A DNA stretch of 40,273 nt from Woeseiaceae bacterium (GCA_030066655.1 JASJBE010000058.1:1-40273), one strand, 5' to 3'; shown: positions 1-11,423, counted from the stretch's first letter. Notes: generated by a model from the sequence alone, not told the origin. Program-made: numbers and translations.

Positions 1-26
1 CGCAAGGCGAAACGAGCACACGTCGA

Positions 27-536
27 ATGCAGACGCTCCTGAAAACCTTCTACGACATCATACTGCTGCGGAAAGGACCCGAAGACCTCCCGTCGTCCGT
101 TGTCTTGCTGGCGATAGCTGCGCTCCTCTGGTGCCTGACGTTCGGGCTCGCGTATATCGCATTCGACTGGCTGGATTCGACACGGCTCGTTATCGCCGCT
201 TCCGCGTCGATGCTCGCGATTGCTGCGTACCAGTTCCTGTTGCTGATCACCGGCCGGTTTGCTCGCACGCTGCAGACGCAGACCGCGCTGATCGGCTGTG
301 GGTCTGTCATCTCGCTCGTCTACATCGCGTTGCTTGTCCTGAGTGGTCGCTTTGGTCAGCAGGTGGCGATCGTGTTCGAGATCGTCGCTCAGTTGGTGTC
401 GTTGTGGTCGGTGCCGGTGAAGGGGCACATCATTGGTCGGGCGATCGACGTACACTGGTATGTCGGTATCGGGATCGCCGGTGCCGTCTTTATTCTCCAG
501 TATCTTTTCACGGCTTCATTTACCAGCGCACAGTAG
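27..536 (+). CDS. Hypothetical multi-pass inner-membrane protein
   Basis: I do not recognise this protein. Its 169 residues contain five hydrophobic stretches (about residues 25-46, 54-75, 87-106, 112-130 and 144-162), so it should be an integral inner-membrane protein. It has no signal peptide and no visible catalytic motif. It ends 8 bases before the mpl start and is probably co-transcribed with it. The frame stays open to the left edge of the window, so the true start could lie upstream of the ATG chosen here. A Yip1-like or other small polytopic family is possible, but nothing in the sequence decides this. Confidence 0.7.
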   Translation: MQTLLKTFYDIILLRKGPEDLPSSVVLLAIAALLWCLTFGLAYIAFDWLDSTRLVIAASASMLAIAAYQFLLLITGRFARTLQTQTALIGCGSVISLVYIALLVLSGRFGQQVAIVFEIVAQLVSLWSVPVKGHIIGRAIDVHWYVGIGIAGAVFILQYLFTASFTSAQ

Positions 537-544
537 ACAGACGG

Positions 545-1912
545 ATGCACGTACACATTCTCGGAATCTGCGGCACGTTCATGGGGGGGATTGCGGCGCT
601 GGCCAAGGCGGCCGGGCACCACGTAACGGGCAGCGACTTAAACGTCTATCCGCCGATGAGCACGCAGCTGAAGTCACTGGGTATCGACATTCATGAAGGT
701 TACGATCGAAGCCAGCTCGACGTCGGTCCGGACTGCGTGGTCATCGGCAATGCCCTGAGCCGCGGTTTTGATGTCGTTGAAGCAGTGCTCGACAGCGAAC
801 TGCCTTACCTGTCCGGGCCGCAGTGGCTCGCCGACAATGTCCTTCGCGGCCAACACGTCATCGCCGTCGCCGGTACGCACGGCAAGACCACCGCGTCGAG
901 CCTGCTGGCGTGGATCCTCGAGGACGCCGGTCTCGACCCGGGCTTTTTGATCGGCGGCGTGCCGGCTAACTTTGGCGTGACCGCACGTTTCGGTGGCGGC
1001 AAGGTGTTTGTCGTCGAGGCAGACGAGTACGACACCGCCTTCTTCGACAAGCGCGCGAAGTTTGTCCACTACCGCCCGAAGACGGTCATCCTGAACAACC
1101 TCGAGTACGATCATGCGGACATCTACGACGATGTCGATGCCATTGTGTGGCAGTTTCACCAGCTGATGCGCACCGTGCCGGGCAAGGGGCGAGTGCTGTA
1201 CAACGAGTCCGACGACAACTTAAAGAAGCTGCTTGCCCAGGGCTGCTGGACGCGATCGGAGACCTTCGGTTCCGTCAAGAGTGCGGACTGGTCCGGCGAG
1301 TTCCTTGACGCCACGGAGCGTCGACTGAAGATCACCAGCCCGCGCGGCAACGAGGCGACGACGCGCTGGACCATGGGCGGCCGGCACAACCTGGAAAACG
1401 CCGTTGCTGCGGTCAGCGCTGCGAGCACGGCCGGTGTGCGCTTCGACAAAGCGGTCGACGCGTTGTCACGTTTTGAGGGTGTCAAGCGACGGATGGAACG
1501 CACGGCGACGATTAACGATATCGCGATCTTCGACGACTTCGCGCACCACCCGACGGCCATTCGTCGCACGCTGGCCGGGTTTCGCAGGCGTTACCCCGGC
1601 GGCAGGATTCTCGTCGCGATGGAGCCGCGCTCCAATACGATGCGACTCGGGGTACACAACGACACGCTGGCAGACGCGCTGGCCGAGGCGGACGGCGTGT
1701 GGGTCTATCGTGATGACACGATGGCGAAGGACTTCGACAAGGCGCTCGCACCGCTCGGTAAACGATGCCAGGCATTCAGCGACTACGATCTCCTCGTGTC
1801 TAATCTGTCGACCGAGGTGACGCACGGCGATAGCGTCATCTTCATGAGCAACGGCGCCTTCGGCGGCGCGCGGCAGACGCTCACAGCCCTGCTGCAACGC
1901 ACGCGCAGCTGA
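545..1912 (+). CDS. mpl: UDP-N-acetylmuramate:L-alanyl-gamma-D-glutamyl-meso-diaminopimelate ligase
   Basis: Cytoplasmic murein-recycling ligase that attaches the recovered tripeptide L-Ala-gamma-D-Glu-meso-DAP to UDP-MurNAc using ATP. The 455 residues match the usual Mpl length. A Mur-ligase N-terminal nucleotide fold begins MHVHILGICGTFMGG, the ATP-binding loop GTHGKTT lies at 110-116, the central-domain segment VEADEYDTAFFD follows, and the C-terminal domain carries DDFAHHPTAI and MEPRSNTMR. The reading frame is open for about 138 codons upstream, but that part overlaps the preceding membrane protein. The ATG at 545 gives the canonical N-terminus. MurC is the nearest alternative; the HILGICGTFMGG start and DDFAHHPTAI pattern favour Mpl. 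Confidence 0.95.
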   Translation: MHVHILGICGTFMGGIAALAKAAGHHVTGSDLNVYPPMSTQLKSLGIDIHEGYDRSQLDVGPDCVVIGNALSRGFDVVEAVLDSELPYLSGPQWLADNVLRGQHVIAVAGTHGKTTASSLLAWILEDAGLDPGFLIGGVPANFGVTARFGGGKVFVVEADEYDTAFFDKRAKFVHYRPKTVILNNLEYDHADIYDDVDAIVWQFHQLMRTVPGKGRVLYNESDDNLKKLLAQGCWTRSETFGSVKSADWSGEFLDATERRLKITSPRGNEATTRWTMGGRHNLENAVAAVSAASTAGVRFDKAVDALSRFEGVKRRMERTATINDIAIFDDFAHHPTAIRRTLAGFRRRYPGGRILVAMEPRSNTMRLGVHNDTLADALAEADGVWVYRDDTMAKDFDKALAPLGKRCQAFSDYDLLVSNLSTEVTHGDSVIFMSNGAFGGARQTLTALLQRTRS

Positions 1913-1935
1913 CGCGGGCGCCGTCACGGAACGGG

Positions 1936-1941
1936 TATACT
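1936..1941 (+). promoter_or_regulatory. Candidate -10 box upstream of the LON-domain gene
   Basis: The hexamer TATACT lies in the 58-base gap after mpl, placing a transcription start about 20-25 bases before the TTG start at 1971. No matching -35 hexamer is visible at 16-18 bases, so this is a weak candidate only. Confidence 0.25.
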
Positions 1942-1970
1942 GGCTCGCCCAGGCGAACGAGGTTCAGGCA

Positions 1971-2564
1971 TTGCAGGTACCGCTTTTCCCATTGAATACC
2001 GTGCTCTTTCCCGGCGGCCCGCTGCCGCTCAGGATTTTCGAGGCGCGCTACGTCGACATGATCAGCCACTGCCTGAAAGAGAACGCGTCTTTCGGGGTAC
2101 TGCTGATTCGGGAGGGCAACGAAGCGGGGACGCCGGCGACGACCCATGAGGTGGGTACGCTCGCGCGTATTGTCGACTGGTACCAGGGCAGTGACGGCCT
2201 GCTCGGCGTAACGGCGGTAGGAACGCACCGCTTTCGCCTGTTGTCCGCCGAGCGTCAGCCGGACGGGCTTAACGTCGGGACCGTCGAGCTGTTGCCCGAC
2301 GAGACGCCGATGGTCCTTCCTGAACAGTACGCGCCGCTCACCGAGATTCTTGAAGCCATCCTCGACGATCTCGGTCGCCTGTATGAGGGCGGCGAGCGCC
2401 ACTTCGACGACGCGGGCTGGGTTGCCAACCGCTTTATCGAGATCCTGCCGATTGCCATGGAGCAAAAACAGCTCTGCCTGGAGAGCGCCAATCAGCAGCA
2501 GCGACTCGAGCTCGTCTCCGAAGTGCTGAAGAGGGTCCGGTTTACGAGTCAGTCCGAGGACTGA
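1971..2564 (+). CDS. Stand-alone LON substrate-binding domain protein
   Basis: The 197 residues correspond to the N-terminal substrate-binding domain of Lon protease without its AAA+ or protease parts. The start MQVPLFPLNTVLFPGG followed by LPLRIFEARYVDMI is the hallmark of this family, and the GVLLIREGNE and VGTLARIVDW segments also fit. The exact role of stand-alone LON-domain proteins is not settled; binding of partner proteins or peptides is presumed. The start is a TTG. No ATG or GTG gives the conserved N-terminus, and a GAGG stretch lies about 8 bases upstream. It converges on hemL across a 35-base gap. Confidence 0.88.
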   Translation: MQVPLFPLNTVLFPGGPLPLRIFEARYVDMISHCLKENASFGVLLIREGNEAGTPATTHEVGTLARIVDWYQGSDGLLGVTAVGTHRFRLLSAERQPDGLNVGTVELLPDETPMVLPEQYAPLTEILEAILDDLGRLYEGGERHFDDAGWVANRFIEILPIAMEQKQLCLESANQQQRLELVSEVLKRVRFTSQSED

Positions 2565-2599
2565 CCCGCGGTCGGTCAGGCACCGCTCCAGTCGATTGC

Positions 2600-3871
2600 T
2601 CAGGCAATGGCTTTCAAGACCTTCGCGGCCGCTTCGATGGTCGTGTCAATCTCTTCGTCGGTATGCGCAGCCGACACGAAACCGGCCTCGAATGCCGACG
2701 GGGCCAGGTAGATGCCGTGATCGATCATGCCGTGGAAGAAGGCCTTGAACGTCTCGATGTCGGCGGCCGCGACCTGGTCGTAGCTTCGAATCGGGCCGTC
2801 GTCGCTGAAAATGAAGCCGAACATACCGCCCGCCTGTTCGACGGCGAGAGGGATTCCAGCATCCGCGGCTGCACTGGCAAAACCCTGCATGAGCTTCGCC
2901 GTCTTCGCGTTCAGTGACTCGTAGAATCCCGGCTGGTCCAGCATATCGAGCGTCTTCAGGCCGGCCGCCATGGCGACCGGGTTACCCGACAACGTGCCGG
3001 CCTGGTAAACCGGGCCGTCCGGCGCGATCGAGGCCATGATCTCGGCCTTGCCGCCGAATGCGGCGGCCGGCATTCCGCCACCGACAATCTTGCCGAGCGT
3101 CGTCAGGTCGGGCTTGATGCCCAGCAATTCCTGCGCGCCACCGCGCGCAACGCGGAACCCGGTCATGACCTCGTCGAATATCAGGATGCTGTCGTGCGCC
3201 GAACAGAGCTCACGCAGCGTCTCCATAAAGCCGTCACGTGGCGGCAGCATGTTCATGTTGCCGGTGATCGGTTCGACGATCACGCATGCGACCTCGTCGC
3301 CTACGTCGGTAAATGCCTGCTTCAGCGCCGACTCGTCATTGAATGGCAGGGTGATCGTGTGTTCCGCGAGCCCGGCCGGCACGCCGGGAGAGCTCGGCAC
3401 GCCGAGCGTTAGTGCGCCCGAGCCGGCTTTGATCAACAGCGAGTCAGAGTGGCCGTGATAGCAACCCTCGAACTTGATGATCTTGTCCCGGCCGGTGTGC
3501 CCGCGCGCGAGCCTGATCGCGCTCATCGTCGCCTCGGTACCGGAGCTCACCATGCGCAGCCGCTCGATATTCGGCATCAGCTTGATGATCTTGCGCGCGA
3601 TCTCCGTCTCCAGCACGCAGGGGGCACCGAAACTGAGTCCGTTTTGCGCCGTGTCGACCACCGCCTGGATGACGTCCGGGTGACTGTGCCCGTGAATCAT
3701 CGGTCCCCACGAGCCCACGTAGTCGATGAACTCCCTGCCGTCCTCGGCAAAGACCCGAGACCCCTTCGCTCTTTTGAAGAAGATCGGTTCGCCGCCGACA
3801 CCGGCGAATGCGCGCACGGGGGAATTGACACCACCCGCGATCACTTCGCGGGCACTGCTGTACAAGCTCAT
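2600..3871 (-). CDS. hemL: Glutamate-1-semialdehyde 2,1-aminomutase
   Basis: PLP-dependent enzyme converting glutamate-1-semialdehyde to 5-aminolevulinate, the C5 route into haem and other tetrapyrroles. The 423 residues match the family length. Visible motifs are NSPVRAF near the N-terminus, [16 protein letters not shown] at 109-124, the aspartate of [10 protein letters not shown] that contacts the PLP ring nitrogen, and the PLP-binding lysine K261 in [16 protein letters not shown]. It is the last gene of the metK-ahcY-cpdA-TraB series. Its ATG follows the preceding stop by 3 bases, and a GGAG ribosome-binding site lies inside the end of that gene, so it is probably translationally coupled. 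Confidence 0.97.
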   Translation of the reverse strand: MSLYSSAREVIAGGVNSPVRAFAGVGGEPIFFKRAKGSRVFAEDGREFIDYVGSWGPMIHGHSHPDVIQAVVDTAQNGLSFGAPCVLETEIARKIIKLMPNIERLRMVSSGTEATMSAIRLARGHTGRDKIIKFEGCYHGHSDSLLIKAGSGALTLGVPSSPGVPAGLAEHTITLPFNDESALKQAFTDVGDEVACVIVEPITGNMNMLPPRDGFMETLRELCSAHDSILIFDEVMTGFRVARGGAQELLGIKPDLTTLGKIVGGGMPAAAFGGKAEIMASIAPDGPVYQAGTLSGNPVAMAAGLKTLDMLDQPGFYESLNAKTAKLMQGFASAAADAGIPLAVEQAGGMFGFIFSDDGPIRSYDQVAAADIETFKAFFHGMIDHGIYLAPSAFEAGFVSAAHTDEEIDTTIEAAAKVLKAIA

Positions 3872-3874
3872 AAG

Positions 3875-4753
3875 TTACTCCGATTGTTGTAGCTGTCGGA
3901 CTTGCTCGCCGCGCGCTTCGAGCAGCTGCGGCACGCCGTCCGGCCCGACCAGGTGCAACGCGCCGACGACGACGAGGTAGTCGTCTTCTTGTTCGAGTAG
4001 CCGGTCGATGTGAGTGACCCAACGTTCATTCCGGTCGGCGACGATAGCACGATAGAGTTCCGGATAGGCCAGCATTTCATCGAGCACGTTGTCTTCGAAG
4101 AAATCGATGTCGCCGTGTCGCCACGCCGTAATCAACGCATCCATCATCGTCTCGATGTTCATGCCCTCCGACAGCGTCTGCATCAGCAGGTCACGCTGGG
4201 ACTCGACCGAGAGCCCGTCCAGGAATCCGAGCTGCTCCTCGATGGTTTCCAGCCCGTCGATGGTCTTACCGTCCTGCGCGGCCTTGGCCATGACGTGCAT
4301 CTCGATGCCGAACCTCGGGTTGAAGCCGATTCTCGCCAGCGCCATCTGCTCGATCGTGATGGCGGCGAGCCAGGGTTCCGTCTGGGCGAGCAGGTCTAAA
4401 GGAATGTCCATCGCAGCCGCGGCTACCTGCGCCTCGGCGTACAGCTCGGGGCCCATAATGTCGGCCAGTGTGCGACCGTCGGTGAGCCTGCCGAGCTCCG
4501 AGATCAGGGACTGCATCGCGATCGGGTCGAGGTCATCCATGTCGATCTCCATGACGATGGACTCGGCTTGTGCATAGGCTTCATCGATCTTCGACGGCAG
4601 CGGGTGATCCTGCTGTCGCAGCAGGTGCACGGAGCCTAAGATAAAGACCGTGTTGGCCTTTCCGTCGACCTGCCACAGCGTCAGCGGATGTTCTGAGTCT
4701 GCGACGGCGACGGTCGCGAACGTGAAGGCGGCAATCAGGAACAGTTTACGCAT
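3875..4753 (-). CDS. TraB/GumN family protein, exported
   Basis: A 292-residue TraB/GumN (PF01963-type) protein. Its N-terminus, MRKLFLIAAFTFATVAVADS, looks like a cleavable Sec signal peptide, so the mature protein should be periplasmic or envelope-associated. Family signatures are GSVHLLRQQDHPLP near residue 40 and GALHLVGPDGVPQLL near the C-terminus. Members have been linked to metal-dependent peptidase-like activity, but the substrate here is unknown. I chose the ATG at 4753 because it starts the signal peptide; the frame also opens 31 codons further upstream, inside cpdA. Its start overlaps the cpdA stop by 8 bases (ATGCGTAA), suggesting coupling. Confidence 0.88.
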   Translation of the reverse strand: MRKLFLIAAFTFATVAVADSEHPLTLWQVDGKANTVFILGSVHLLRQQDHPLPSKIDEAYAQAESIVMEIDMDDLDPIAMQSLISELGRLTDGRTLADIMGPELYAEAQVAAAAMDIPLDLLAQTEPWLAAITIEQMALARIGFNPRFGIEMHVMAKAAQDGKTIDGLETIEEQLGFLDGLSVESQRDLLMQTLSEGMNIETMMDALITAWRHGDIDFFEDNVLDEMLAYPELYRAIVADRNERWVTHIDRLLEQEDDYLVVVGALHLVGPDGVPQLLEARGEQVRQLQQSE

Positions 4754-5540
4754 GGGACACCCAGTGAATGTTGGTTTCGATGCTGCCATCGTCCTGAAGT
4801 TCCAGTGTTCGATACGCGGCAGGCAGGTCGTCGACGGCGAACTCATCGCTGCCGGGTTGGAACTGTCGGCAGGTTGACGGCGTACACATCAGGCGCATGC
4901 CCTTGATTGTCTCATCGAAAAGTTGGTGGGCGTGGCCGAACAGCATGGCGCGTACGTTGCCCGACCCAGCGGCAAGCTCGATCAGGCGATCGCCGTCCTC
5001 CAGCCCGACGCTGTCCAGCCAGCGGCTGCCGAGCGCTACCGGCGGGTGGTGCAGGCAGACCAGCACGTGTTTGTCGGCGGCGGCGGTGAGCATCCGGCGC
5101 AGGCGCTCGAATTCCTCGTCGCCGACCCGTCCGCCGGCACGGCCAGCGACACAGCTGTCGATGCTGATGACAGACCAGCGGTCGGCGTCCAGCGTGGCGC
5201 AGTAGTCGAATCCCGGTACGTCCAGCACATCGCGCATCAGGTCTCGCACATCGTGATTGCCGGGACACAGCTGGACCGGCAGATTCAGTGCCTGCAGCGC
5301 CTCGCGGCAGCGGATATAGGCCTCGCGTGAGTCGTCCTGGATCAGGTCACCGGTGACGAGGGCAGCGTCTGCCGCGTATCCGGAATCGAGGTATTCGCGG
5401 CAGACCGCCTGAAGGGACGCCAGCGTCTTGACGCCGCGGAGTTCGTCCTCGGCACTGGCGAACAGGTGGAGGTCGGTCAGGTGCAGTAAGCGGGCCGACG
5501 TTGTCGCAGCAGGGTTTGCCCGGACCTCGTGATCACTCAT
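4746..5540 (-). CDS. cpdA: 3',5'-cyclic-AMP phosphodiesterase (Icc/CpdA class)
   Basis: Calcineurin-like metallophosphoesterase of the class III cAMP phosphodiesterases; it would hydrolyse cAMP to AMP in the cytoplasm. The dimetal motifs appear in order: HLTDLHLF, VTGDLIQDD, CPGNHDVRD, CLHHPPV and LFGHAHQ. The 264 residues from the ATG at 5540 are close to the usual 270-275. An upstream in-frame start at 5576 would add 12 residues with no family similarity. It starts 43 bases after the ahcY stop. Another small-molecule phosphoesterase specificity cannot be excluded from sequence. Confidence 0.85.
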   Translation of the reverse strand: MSDHEVRANPAATTSARLLHLTDLHLFASAEDELRGVKTLASLQAVCREYLDSGYAADAALVTGDLIQDDSREAYIRCREALQALNLPVQLCPGNHDVRDLMRDVLDVPGFDYCATLDADRWSVISIDSCVAGRAGGRVGDEEFERLRRMLTAAADKHVLVCLHHPPVALGSRWLDSVGLEDGDRLIELAAGSGNVRAMLFGHAHQLFDETIKGMRLMCTPSTCRQFQPGSDEFAVDDLPAAYRTLELQDDGSIETNIHWVSHA

Positions 5541-5583
5541 GTCGCGATAATAGCGATGCGGCGAGGTCCGGAGCAATCCGTGG

Positions 5584-6897
<1,314 letters not shown>

Positions 6898-6923
6898 GGT
6901 TTTCTCCTGTTAAACGTATTAAG

Positions 6924-8081
6924 TCAGGCCGCCGCGTCCCGTAGCGCGTCAGCCTTGTCTGTTTTCTCCCAGCTCAGGTCGATGTCTTCACGACCGAAGT
7001 GTCCGTAGGCCGCCGTCGCTGCATAGATCGGCTTCAGCAGATCGAGCATTTTCAGGATGCCATAGGGGCGAAGATCGAAGTGCTCCCGGATCAACGCCGT
7101 CAGTTTGTCATCGGAAAGCGTGCCCGTGCCGAACGTACGGACACTGATGGATGTGGGTTCGGCCACGCCGATCGCATAGGACACCTGGATCTCGCAGCGC
7201 TCGGCCAGTCCCGCGGCGACGATGTTCTTCGCGACGTAGCGGCAGGCATACGCGGCCGAACGATCGACCTTCGACGGATCCTTACCGGAGAAGGCGCCGC
7301 CGCCGTGGCGTGCCGAACCGCCGTAGGTGTCGACAATAATCTTGCGTCCCGTCAGCCCGCAGTCGCCCATCGGGCCGCCGATCTCGAAGCGGCCGGTCGG
7401 GTTGATGTGGTATTTCGTCGAGTCGGTCAGCATCTCCGCGGGAAGAATCGGCTTGATGATTTCTTCCATGACGCCGTCGCGGATGTCTTCGTTGCTGACG
7501 TCGGCGCTGTGCTGCGTTGACAGCACGACGGCGTCAATCGCGACGGGCTTGAAGTCGTCGTAGACAAACGTTACCTGCGACTTCGCATCCGGTCGCAGCC
7601 ACGGCAGCGTCCCGTTCTTGCGCACCTCGGCCTGGCGGCGCACGAGTCGATGCGAGTACGTGATCGGGGCAGGCATCAGCACGTCGGTCTCATTGGTCGC
7701 GTAGCCGAACATCAGTCCCTGGTCGCCGGCGCCCTGTTCCTCGTCGCGGTCACGATCGACGCCCATCGCAATGTCTTCCGACTGCTTGCCGATCGCATTC
7801 AGGACCGCGCAGGATGCACCGTCGAAGCCCATCGACGAATCGTTGTAGCCGATGTCGAGTACGGTCTTACGGACCACGTTCTCGATGTCGACCCAGGCCG
7901 ATGTCGTGATTTCACCGGCTACGATAGCCATGCCTGTCTTGACCATCGTCTCGCAGGCCACGCGGGCGGAGGGGTCGTCTTCGATAATGGCGTCGAGGAT
8001 CGCGTCTGAAATCTGGTCGGAAATTTTATCGGGGTGACCCTCGGATACAGATTCCGAGGTAAAAACGAAGGAATTACTCAT
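6924..8081 (-). CDS. metK: S-adenosylmethionine synthetase
   Basis: Makes S-adenosylmethionine from methionine and ATP. The 385 residues match the family. Signatures are [22 protein letters not shown] at the N-terminus (quoted in parts: [11 protein letters not shown], then [11 protein letters not shown]), the ATP-binding [12 protein letters not shown], and the phosphate-binding [19 protein letters not shown]. The frame is open 48 codons further upstream, but the ATG at 8081 gives the conserved N-terminus [15 protein letters not shown]. It is the first gene of a five-gene leftward unit and is divergent from tkt. Only a weak Shine-Dalgarno (AGCAAGA) is visible. Confidence 0.97.
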   Translation of the reverse strand: MSNSFVFTSESVSEGHPDKISDQISDAILDAIIEDDPSARVACETMVKTGMAIVAGEITTSAWVDIENVVRKTVLDIGYNDSSMGFDGASCAVLNAIGKQSEDIAMGVDRDRDEEQGAGDQGLMFGYATNETDVLMPAPITYSHRLVRRQAEVRKNGTLPWLRPDAKSQVTFVYDDFKPVAIDAVVLSTQHSADVSNEDIRDGVMEEIIKPILPAEMLTDSTKYHINPTGRFEIGGPMGDCGLTGRKIIVDTYGGSARHGGGAFSGKDPSKVDRSAAYACRYVAKNIVAAGLAERCEIQVSYAIGVAEPTSISVRTFGTGTLSDDKLTALIREHFDLRPYGILKMLDLLKPIYAATAAYGHFGREDIDLSWEKTDKADALRDAAA

Positions 8082-8294
8082 CAAAATATCTTGCTGTGTG
8101 AACGGGCGAAGGCCGGATTGTACAGAAAGCGCAGCGAAACCCCACCTATAAGCACGTATAGATACAAATAAATGTCTTTCCGCCGCCCGGGGGCTCGAGC
8201 GCTTGCGGCAGACGCCAAAAAGCACGAGAATTCGGTCCGCTCCGAGCGATATGTCCCCCAGAACAATACGAAGGCCGACTGGCCGAAAAACAAT
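8082..8294. promoter_or_regulatory. Divergent metK/tkt intergenic region
   Basis: The 213 bases between divergent metK and tkt must hold promoters for both. I could not place a convincing -35/-10 pair in either direction. AT-rich TATAAG and TATAGATACAAATAAAT stretches at 8147-8172 are the likeliest core-promoter area. I looked for the conserved SAH-riboswitch and SAM-riboswitch cores on the metK strand and did not find them. Confidence 0.4.
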
Positions 8295-10313
8295 ATGTCA
8301 GATACAGCCCCAGCGGCGCCCAGCCGACGAACGCTTGCCAATGCTATCCGCGCACTGAGCATGGATGCCGTGCAGGCCGCCAATTCCGGACACCCGGGCG
8401 CCCCGATGGGCATGGCGGACATCGCCGAGGTCCTGTGGCGCGACTACCTCAAGCACAACCCGGGCAACCCGGAATGGGTCGATCGGGATCGCTTCGTGCT
8501 GTCGAACGGGCATGGCTCGATGCTGCTCTACAGCCTGCTGCACCTGACCGGCTATCCGCTGTCGATGGACGAGCTTAAGAATTTCCGGCAGATGGGTTAC
8601 CGCACCGCGGGGCACCCGGAGTACGAGCCGGAGCTCGGCGTGGAAACGACGACCGGCCCGCTGGGGCAGGGCATCGCCAACGCGGTCGGCATGGCGCTGG
8701 CGGAGAAGATGCTCGCGGCCGAATTCAACAGCGACGAGCATACGATCGTCGACCACAGGACGTGGGTGTTCCTGGGCGACGGCTGCATGATGGAGGGTAT
8801 CTCTCACGAGGCCTGCTCGCTGGCCGGTACGCTCAAGCTCGGCAAGCTCATCGCTTTCTACGACGACAACAACATCTCGATCGATGGCGAAGTCGACGCC
8901 TGGTTCGCTGACGACACCGTCAAGCGATTCGAATCCTACGACTGGCACGTCATTCCCGATGTCGATGGTCACGATTCGGAGGCTGTCGCGGCGGCCGTCG
9001 ATGCGGCGACGGCGAACTCATCGCAACCGACGCTGATCTGCTGCAAGACCGTGATCGGCTTCGGCGCCCCGAACAAGCAGGGCACGGCGTCAACGCACGG
9101 AGCCCCGCTCGGTGACGAAGAGATTGCCGCGGCGCGACAGGAACTGGGCTGGACGGCCGCGCCGTTCGAAATTCCCGACGAAGTTGCGACCGCGTGGGAC
9201 AGGAAGACTCTGGGCGCCGCCGCCGAGGCAGACTGGCGGGCGCGTTTCGAGGCTTTCGCTGCAGCGGAGCCCGCCAAGGCGGCCGAATTCGAGCGCCGCA
9301 TGAAGGGCGAATTGCCAGACGACTGGGCGGCGGTTGCCGACGAGGCGATCGCGGCAGTCGCCAGCGCGGGCGAGTCCATGGCCACACGCAAGGCTTCGCT
9401 GGTCGCGTTGAACAAGCTGGCGGGCGCGTTGCCGGAACTCGCCGGTGGCTCCGCCGACCTGACGGGATCCAACCTGACTCTGCATGGCGGATCCGAGGTC
9501 ATCACCCCGGAGCACGCGGGCGGCAACTACATCTACTTCGGCGTGCGCGAGTTCGGCATGACGGCGATCGGCAACGGTATGCGCCTGCATGGCGGCATCA
9601 TCCCGTATTCCGGCACCTTTCTCGTGTTCTCGGACTACGCACGCAACGCGCTGCGCCTGGCTGCACTGATGCGCGTTCAGAACATCCTGGTCTATACGCA
9701 CGACTCGATCGGCCTCGGCGAAGACGGGCCGACCCACCAGCCGGTAGAGCACCTGGCGTCGCTCAGGATCATGCCGAACATGCGCGTGTGGCGGCCGTGC
9801 GACGCGGTCGAGACGATCGTCGCATGGCGTGACGCGATCGAACGGTCGGACGGTCCGACGAGCCTCGTGCTGTCGCGGCAGGGCCTGCCGCACCAGCAGC
9901 GTAGCGAGCAACAGATCGCGGCGATCCAGCGCGGTGGCTACGTTCTGCGCCTGGAGGAGGACGCGCTCGACCTGATCCTGATCGCTTCAGGCTCCGAGGT
10001 TTCGTTGGCGATGGATGCCGCCGAGCGCCTCGAAGCCGATGGCGTCGGCGTGCGAGTGGTGTCGATGCCCTGCGCGTCGGTATTCGATGTGCAGGATGAG
10101 CACTATCGGGAATCGGTACTACCGAGTTCAGTAGAAAAACGTATAGCAATCGAGGCCGGCGTTCCCGACAGTTGGTACCGCTACGTCGGACCGGCGGGGC
10201 AGGTCATCGGCATGACGACCTTCGGCGAGTCAGCGCCGGCCGGTGAATTGTTTGAACATTTTGGTTTCTCAGCGGACAACGTGATTGACGTTGCCCGTTC
10301 TGTAATGAGTTGA
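8295..10313 (+). CDS. tkt: Transketolase
   Basis: Thiamine-diphosphate enzyme of the non-oxidative pentose phosphate pathway, moving two-carbon units between sugar phosphates. The 672 residues match bacterial transketolases. Visible are the N-terminal [21 protein letters not shown], the ThDP/metal motif starting GDG at 161-163 and running on to [10 protein letters not shown], the pyrimidine-domain segment [14 protein letters not shown], and [21 protein letters not shown] chose ATG 8295 ([18 protein letters not shown]). The frame opens 41 codons earlier, but that extension is unlike the family and lies in the divergent promoter region. It begins a rightward run tkt-gap-pgk. Confidence 0.96.
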   Translation: MSDTAPAAPSRRTLANAIRALSMDAVQAANSGHPGAPMGMADIAEVLWRDYLKHNPGNPEWVDRDRFVLSNGHGSMLLYSLLHLTGYPLSMDELKNFRQMGYRTAGHPEYEPELGVETTTGPLGQGIANAVGMALAEKMLAAEFNSDEHTIVDHRTWVFLGDGCMMEGISHEACSLAGTLKLGKLIAFYDDNNISIDGEVDAWFADDTVKRFESYDWHVIPDVDGHDSEAVAAAVDAATANSSQPTLICCKTVIGFGAPNKQGTASTHGAPLGDEEIAAARQELGWTAAPFEIPDEVATAWDRKTLGAAAEADWRARFEAFAAAEPAKAAEFERRMKGELPDDWAAVADEAIAAVASAGESMATRKASLVALNKLAGALPELAGGSADLTGSNLTLHGGSEVITPEHAGGNYIYFGVREFGMTAIGNGMRLHGGIIPYSGTFLVFSDYARNALRLAALMRVQNILVYTHDSIGLGEDGPTHQPVEHLASLRIMPNMRVWRPCDAVETIVAWRDAIERSDGPTSLVLSRQGLPHQQRSEQQIAAIQRGGYVLRLEEDALDLILIASGSEVSLAMDAAERLEADGVGVRVVSMPCASVFDVQDEHYRESVLPSSVEKRIAIEAGVPDSWYRYVGPAGQVIGMTTFGESAPAGELFEHFGFSADNVIDVARSVMS

Positions 10314-10336
10314 TGGGCTGTTTTATTCGGATGGAT

Positions 10337-10351
10337 GACCCGCTTCGGGTC
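10337..10351 (+). other. Short stem-loop between tkt and gap
   Basis: A perfect 6-bp stem, GACCCG/CGGGTC, with a 3-base loop lies 22 bases before the gap start and ahead of its AGGAGAA ribosome-binding site. There is no T-run after it, so it is not a classic terminator. It may adjust expression or processing between tkt and gap. Confidence 0.35.
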
Positions 10352-10372
10352 TGGCTGTAACAGGAGAATTTC

Positions 10373-11386
10373 ATGGCAATTAAGATCGGTATCAATGGCT
10401 ACGGCCGCATCGGGCGCCAGATCGTTCGCGCGATCCACGAGCTCGGTCGCAAAGACGAGTTCGACGTCGTCGCGCTCAACGACCTGGGCGACGCGAACAC
10501 GAACGCGCATCTGACGCGTTACGACACGGCGCACGGCAAGTTCGACGCCAAGGTCGAGGTTGACGGTGGCGACATCATCGTCAACGGCGACCGCATCAAA
10601 GTTTTTTCAGAGCGGGACCCGTCGAAGCTGCCGTGGGGTGAGCTCGGCGTCGACGTCGTACTCGAGTGCACCGGGCTGTTCCGTACCAAGGAAGCGGCCG
10701 GCCAGCACATCGCGGGCGGTGCGAAGAAAGTGATCATCTCGGCTCCCGGCGGTGCTGACGTCGACAACACGATTGTCTACGGCGTCAATGACGACACGCT
10801 GAGCGCATCAGACACCGTTATCTCGAACGCCTCCTGCACGACCAACTGCCTCGCACCGCTCGTCAAGCCGTTGCACGAAGCGATCGGCGTCAAGCACGGT
10901 ATCATGACGACGATTCACGCCTACACGAACGACCAGGTGCTGACAGACGTCTATCACAAGGACCTGCGCCGCGCGCGTTCCGGCACGATGTCCCAGATCC
11001 CGACCAGCACGGGTGCCGCCAAAGCGGTTGGCCTCGTACTGCCGGACCTCAACGGCAAGCTCGACGGTTTCTCGATGCGCGTGCCGACGATCAACGTATC
11101 GGCGGTCGACCTGACCTTCGTTGCCGAGCGTGAGACCTCTGTTGACGAGATCAACAGTCTGCTGAAGGCTGCCAGCGAGGGTCCGCTGAAGGGCGTGCTC
11201 GCTTACAACGAGGAGCCGCTGGTTTCTGTCGACTTCAACCACAACCCGGCGTCGTCCACGTACGACTCAACGCTGACGAAAGTCATCGACGGTACCTGCG
11301 TCAAGGTCATCTCGTGGTACGACAACGAGTGGGGCTTCTCGTGCAGGATGCTCGACACGACCGTCGCGTTGATGAACGCAAAGTAA
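10373..11386 (+). CDS. gap: Glyceraldehyde-3-phosphate dehydrogenase, type I
   Basis: Cytoplasmic enzyme that oxidises and phosphorylates glyceraldehyde 3-phosphate to 1,3-bisphosphoglycerate. The 337 residues are the normal length. The NAD-binding motif [10 protein letters not shown] lies at 7-16, and the catalytic cysteine C155 sits in [12 protein letters not shown]. The helix [27 protein letters not shown] and the C-terminal [12 protein letters not shown] (in separate segments) complete the family pattern. The LND sequence after the second strand suggests NAD rather than NADP preference, which is inference. A strong AGGAG ribosome-binding site precedes the ATG, and pgk follows by 37 bases. 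Confidence 0.97.
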   Translation: MAIKIGINGYGRIGRQIVRAIHELGRKDEFDVVALNDLGDANTNAHLTRYDTAHGKFDAKVEVDGGDIIVNGDRIKVFSERDPSKLPWGELGVDVVLECTGLFRTKEAAGQHIAGGAKKVIISAPGGADVDNTIVYGVNDDTLSASDTVISNASCTTNCLAPLVKPLHEAIGVKHGIMTTIHAYTNDQVLTDVYHKDLRRARSGTMSQIPTSTGAAKAVGLVLPDLNGKLDGFSMRVPTINVSAVDLTFVAERETSVDEINSLLKAASEGPLKGVLAYNEEPLVSVDFNHNPASSTYDSTLTKVIDGTCVKVISWYDNEWGFSCRMLDTTVALMNAK

Positions 11387-11423
11387 TCACCCGGCACTCA
11401 GCCCGATTGGCAACGGAGTCTCT

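Noticed and set aside
131..544. 138-codon in-frame extension upstream of mpl
   Set aside because: It overlaps the membrane-protein gene, is Arg/Cys-rich without family similarity, and the canonical Mpl start is at 545.
8107..8277. Nine-base direct repeat CGAAGGCCG at 8107 and 8269
   Set aside because: One 9-mer pair 162 bases apart in a 213-base GC-rich region is not clearly above chance and the spacing has no obvious meaning.
8082..8294. SAH or SAM riboswitch upstream of metK-ahcY
   Set aside because: The leader is long enough, but I could not find the conserved cores of either class on the metK strand, only unrelated short stems.
8172..8294. 41-residue N-terminal extension of transketolase
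   Set aside because: Transketolases start just before the conserved [13 protein letters not shown] helix, and the extension would occupy the divergent promoter region.
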